Of a DNA stretch of 5,085 nucleotides, positions 4,905 to 5,085 are shown piece by piece. The notes below the pieces were generated by a model. It worked only from the letters and a program-made list of their open reading frames with translations, was not told the origin of the DNA and ran no database searches. The translations under genes and the position numbers were made by a program. This stretch comes from Deltaproteobacteria bacterium (GTDB lineage Bacteria > Desulfobacterota > UBA8473). Each line of letters starts with the position of its first letter. Position 1 is the stretch's first letter. The DNA lies in the NCBI GenBank assembly GCA_030623035.1, contig JAUXFK010000209.1, forward strand, positions 1-5,085, read 5' to 3'.

Positions 4905-5085
4905 TAAGAGGATGGACACTAAACTATTTGCAACAATTTAGCTTTTTAAAAAGAGTCGCTTCAACGGCAATCAAATTTTAATCCGTGTAAAACTCGCGTC
5001 CAAGTGAGCGTAAAGAAAGAACAGTATATCACCATTCAATTCAGTCGCTCCATTATTAACTATTTCAGACATTAAATGTGAGGTT
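4905..5085. other. Non-coding tail, nothing identified
   Basis: After the rubrerythrin stops the sequence is A/T-rich with no gene I can support. CTTTTTAAAAAG (4942-4953) is a perfect palindrome, but its stem is almost all A/T and it is not followed by a clear T-run, so it is weak as a terminator. No GC-rich hairpin was found. Confidence 0.4.

Noticed and set aside
4596..4919. 107-residue open frame on the minus strand inside rubrerythrin
   Set aside because: It is wholly explained as the complement of the well-conserved rubrerythrin coding sequence.
4942..4953. CTTTTTAAAAAG palindrome as a transcription terminator
   Set aside because: It is nearly all A/T with no room for a loop and no following T-run.
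4971..5072. 33-residue frame on the minus strand in the tail (MSEIVNNGATELN...)
   Set aside because: No ribosome binding site, no recognisable motif, and the length is within chance expectation.

Overview
The window is a one-strand gene cluster for reductive removal of oxygen, peroxide or nitric oxide in an anaerobic bacterium. Seven complete genes lie on the + strand. They use strong AGGAGG-type ribosome binding sites and a mixture of ATG, GTG and TTG starts. The gene set (flavodiiron protein, rubredoxin, rubrerythrins, ferredoxin) is typical of strict anaerobes. The classical rubrerythrin closely resembles the Desulfovibrio protein, and the inverted-repeat element at the left end resembles short repeats I associate with Desulfobacterota (deltaproteobacterial sulfate reducers and syntrophs). 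That lineage is my best guess; a clostridial or other anaerobic host cannot be excluded from the sequence alone.

Layout. Positions 1-72 may hold the last codons of an upstream gene. Positions 76-197 are a short element with about 20-bp terminal inverted repeats. Positions 203-228 hold three alternating 6-bp half-sites, a probable operator. Next comes a gene fusing an iron-sulfur flavoprotein / NADPH-dependent FMN reductase domain to a thioredoxin-type arsenate reductase (ArsC) domain (248-1216). A 52-residue rubredoxin (1272-1430) and an FprA-type flavodiiron protein (1481-2671) follow at short spacing. After a 135-bp gap come a small ferredoxin (2807-3001) and, 10 bp later, a rubrerythrin with a rubredoxin domain at both ends (3012-3626). 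A rubredoxin-less ferritin-like protein (3732-4196) and a classical rubrerythrin (4332-4904) follow. The classical rubrerythrin has its own likely promoter and a perfect 12-bp palindrome in its leader. Nothing convincing lies in the final 180 bases.

How the genes may work together. Rubredoxin and ferredoxin are one-electron carriers. The flavodiiron protein takes electrons from rubredoxin to reduce O2 to water or NO to N2O. Rubrerythrins reduce hydrogen peroxide to water at a diiron site. Three ferritin-like diiron proteins of three architectures sit side by side: two rubredoxin domains, none, and one at the C-terminus. The arsenate reductase fusion at the head links thiol/arsenic redox chemistry to this cluster; that link is inferred from position only.

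Most of the content is a recognisable oxidative-stress cluster. The unusual parts are the flavoprotein-ArsC fusion, the doubly rubredoxin-capped rubrerythrin with an apparently missing iron ligand, and the two candidate operators.
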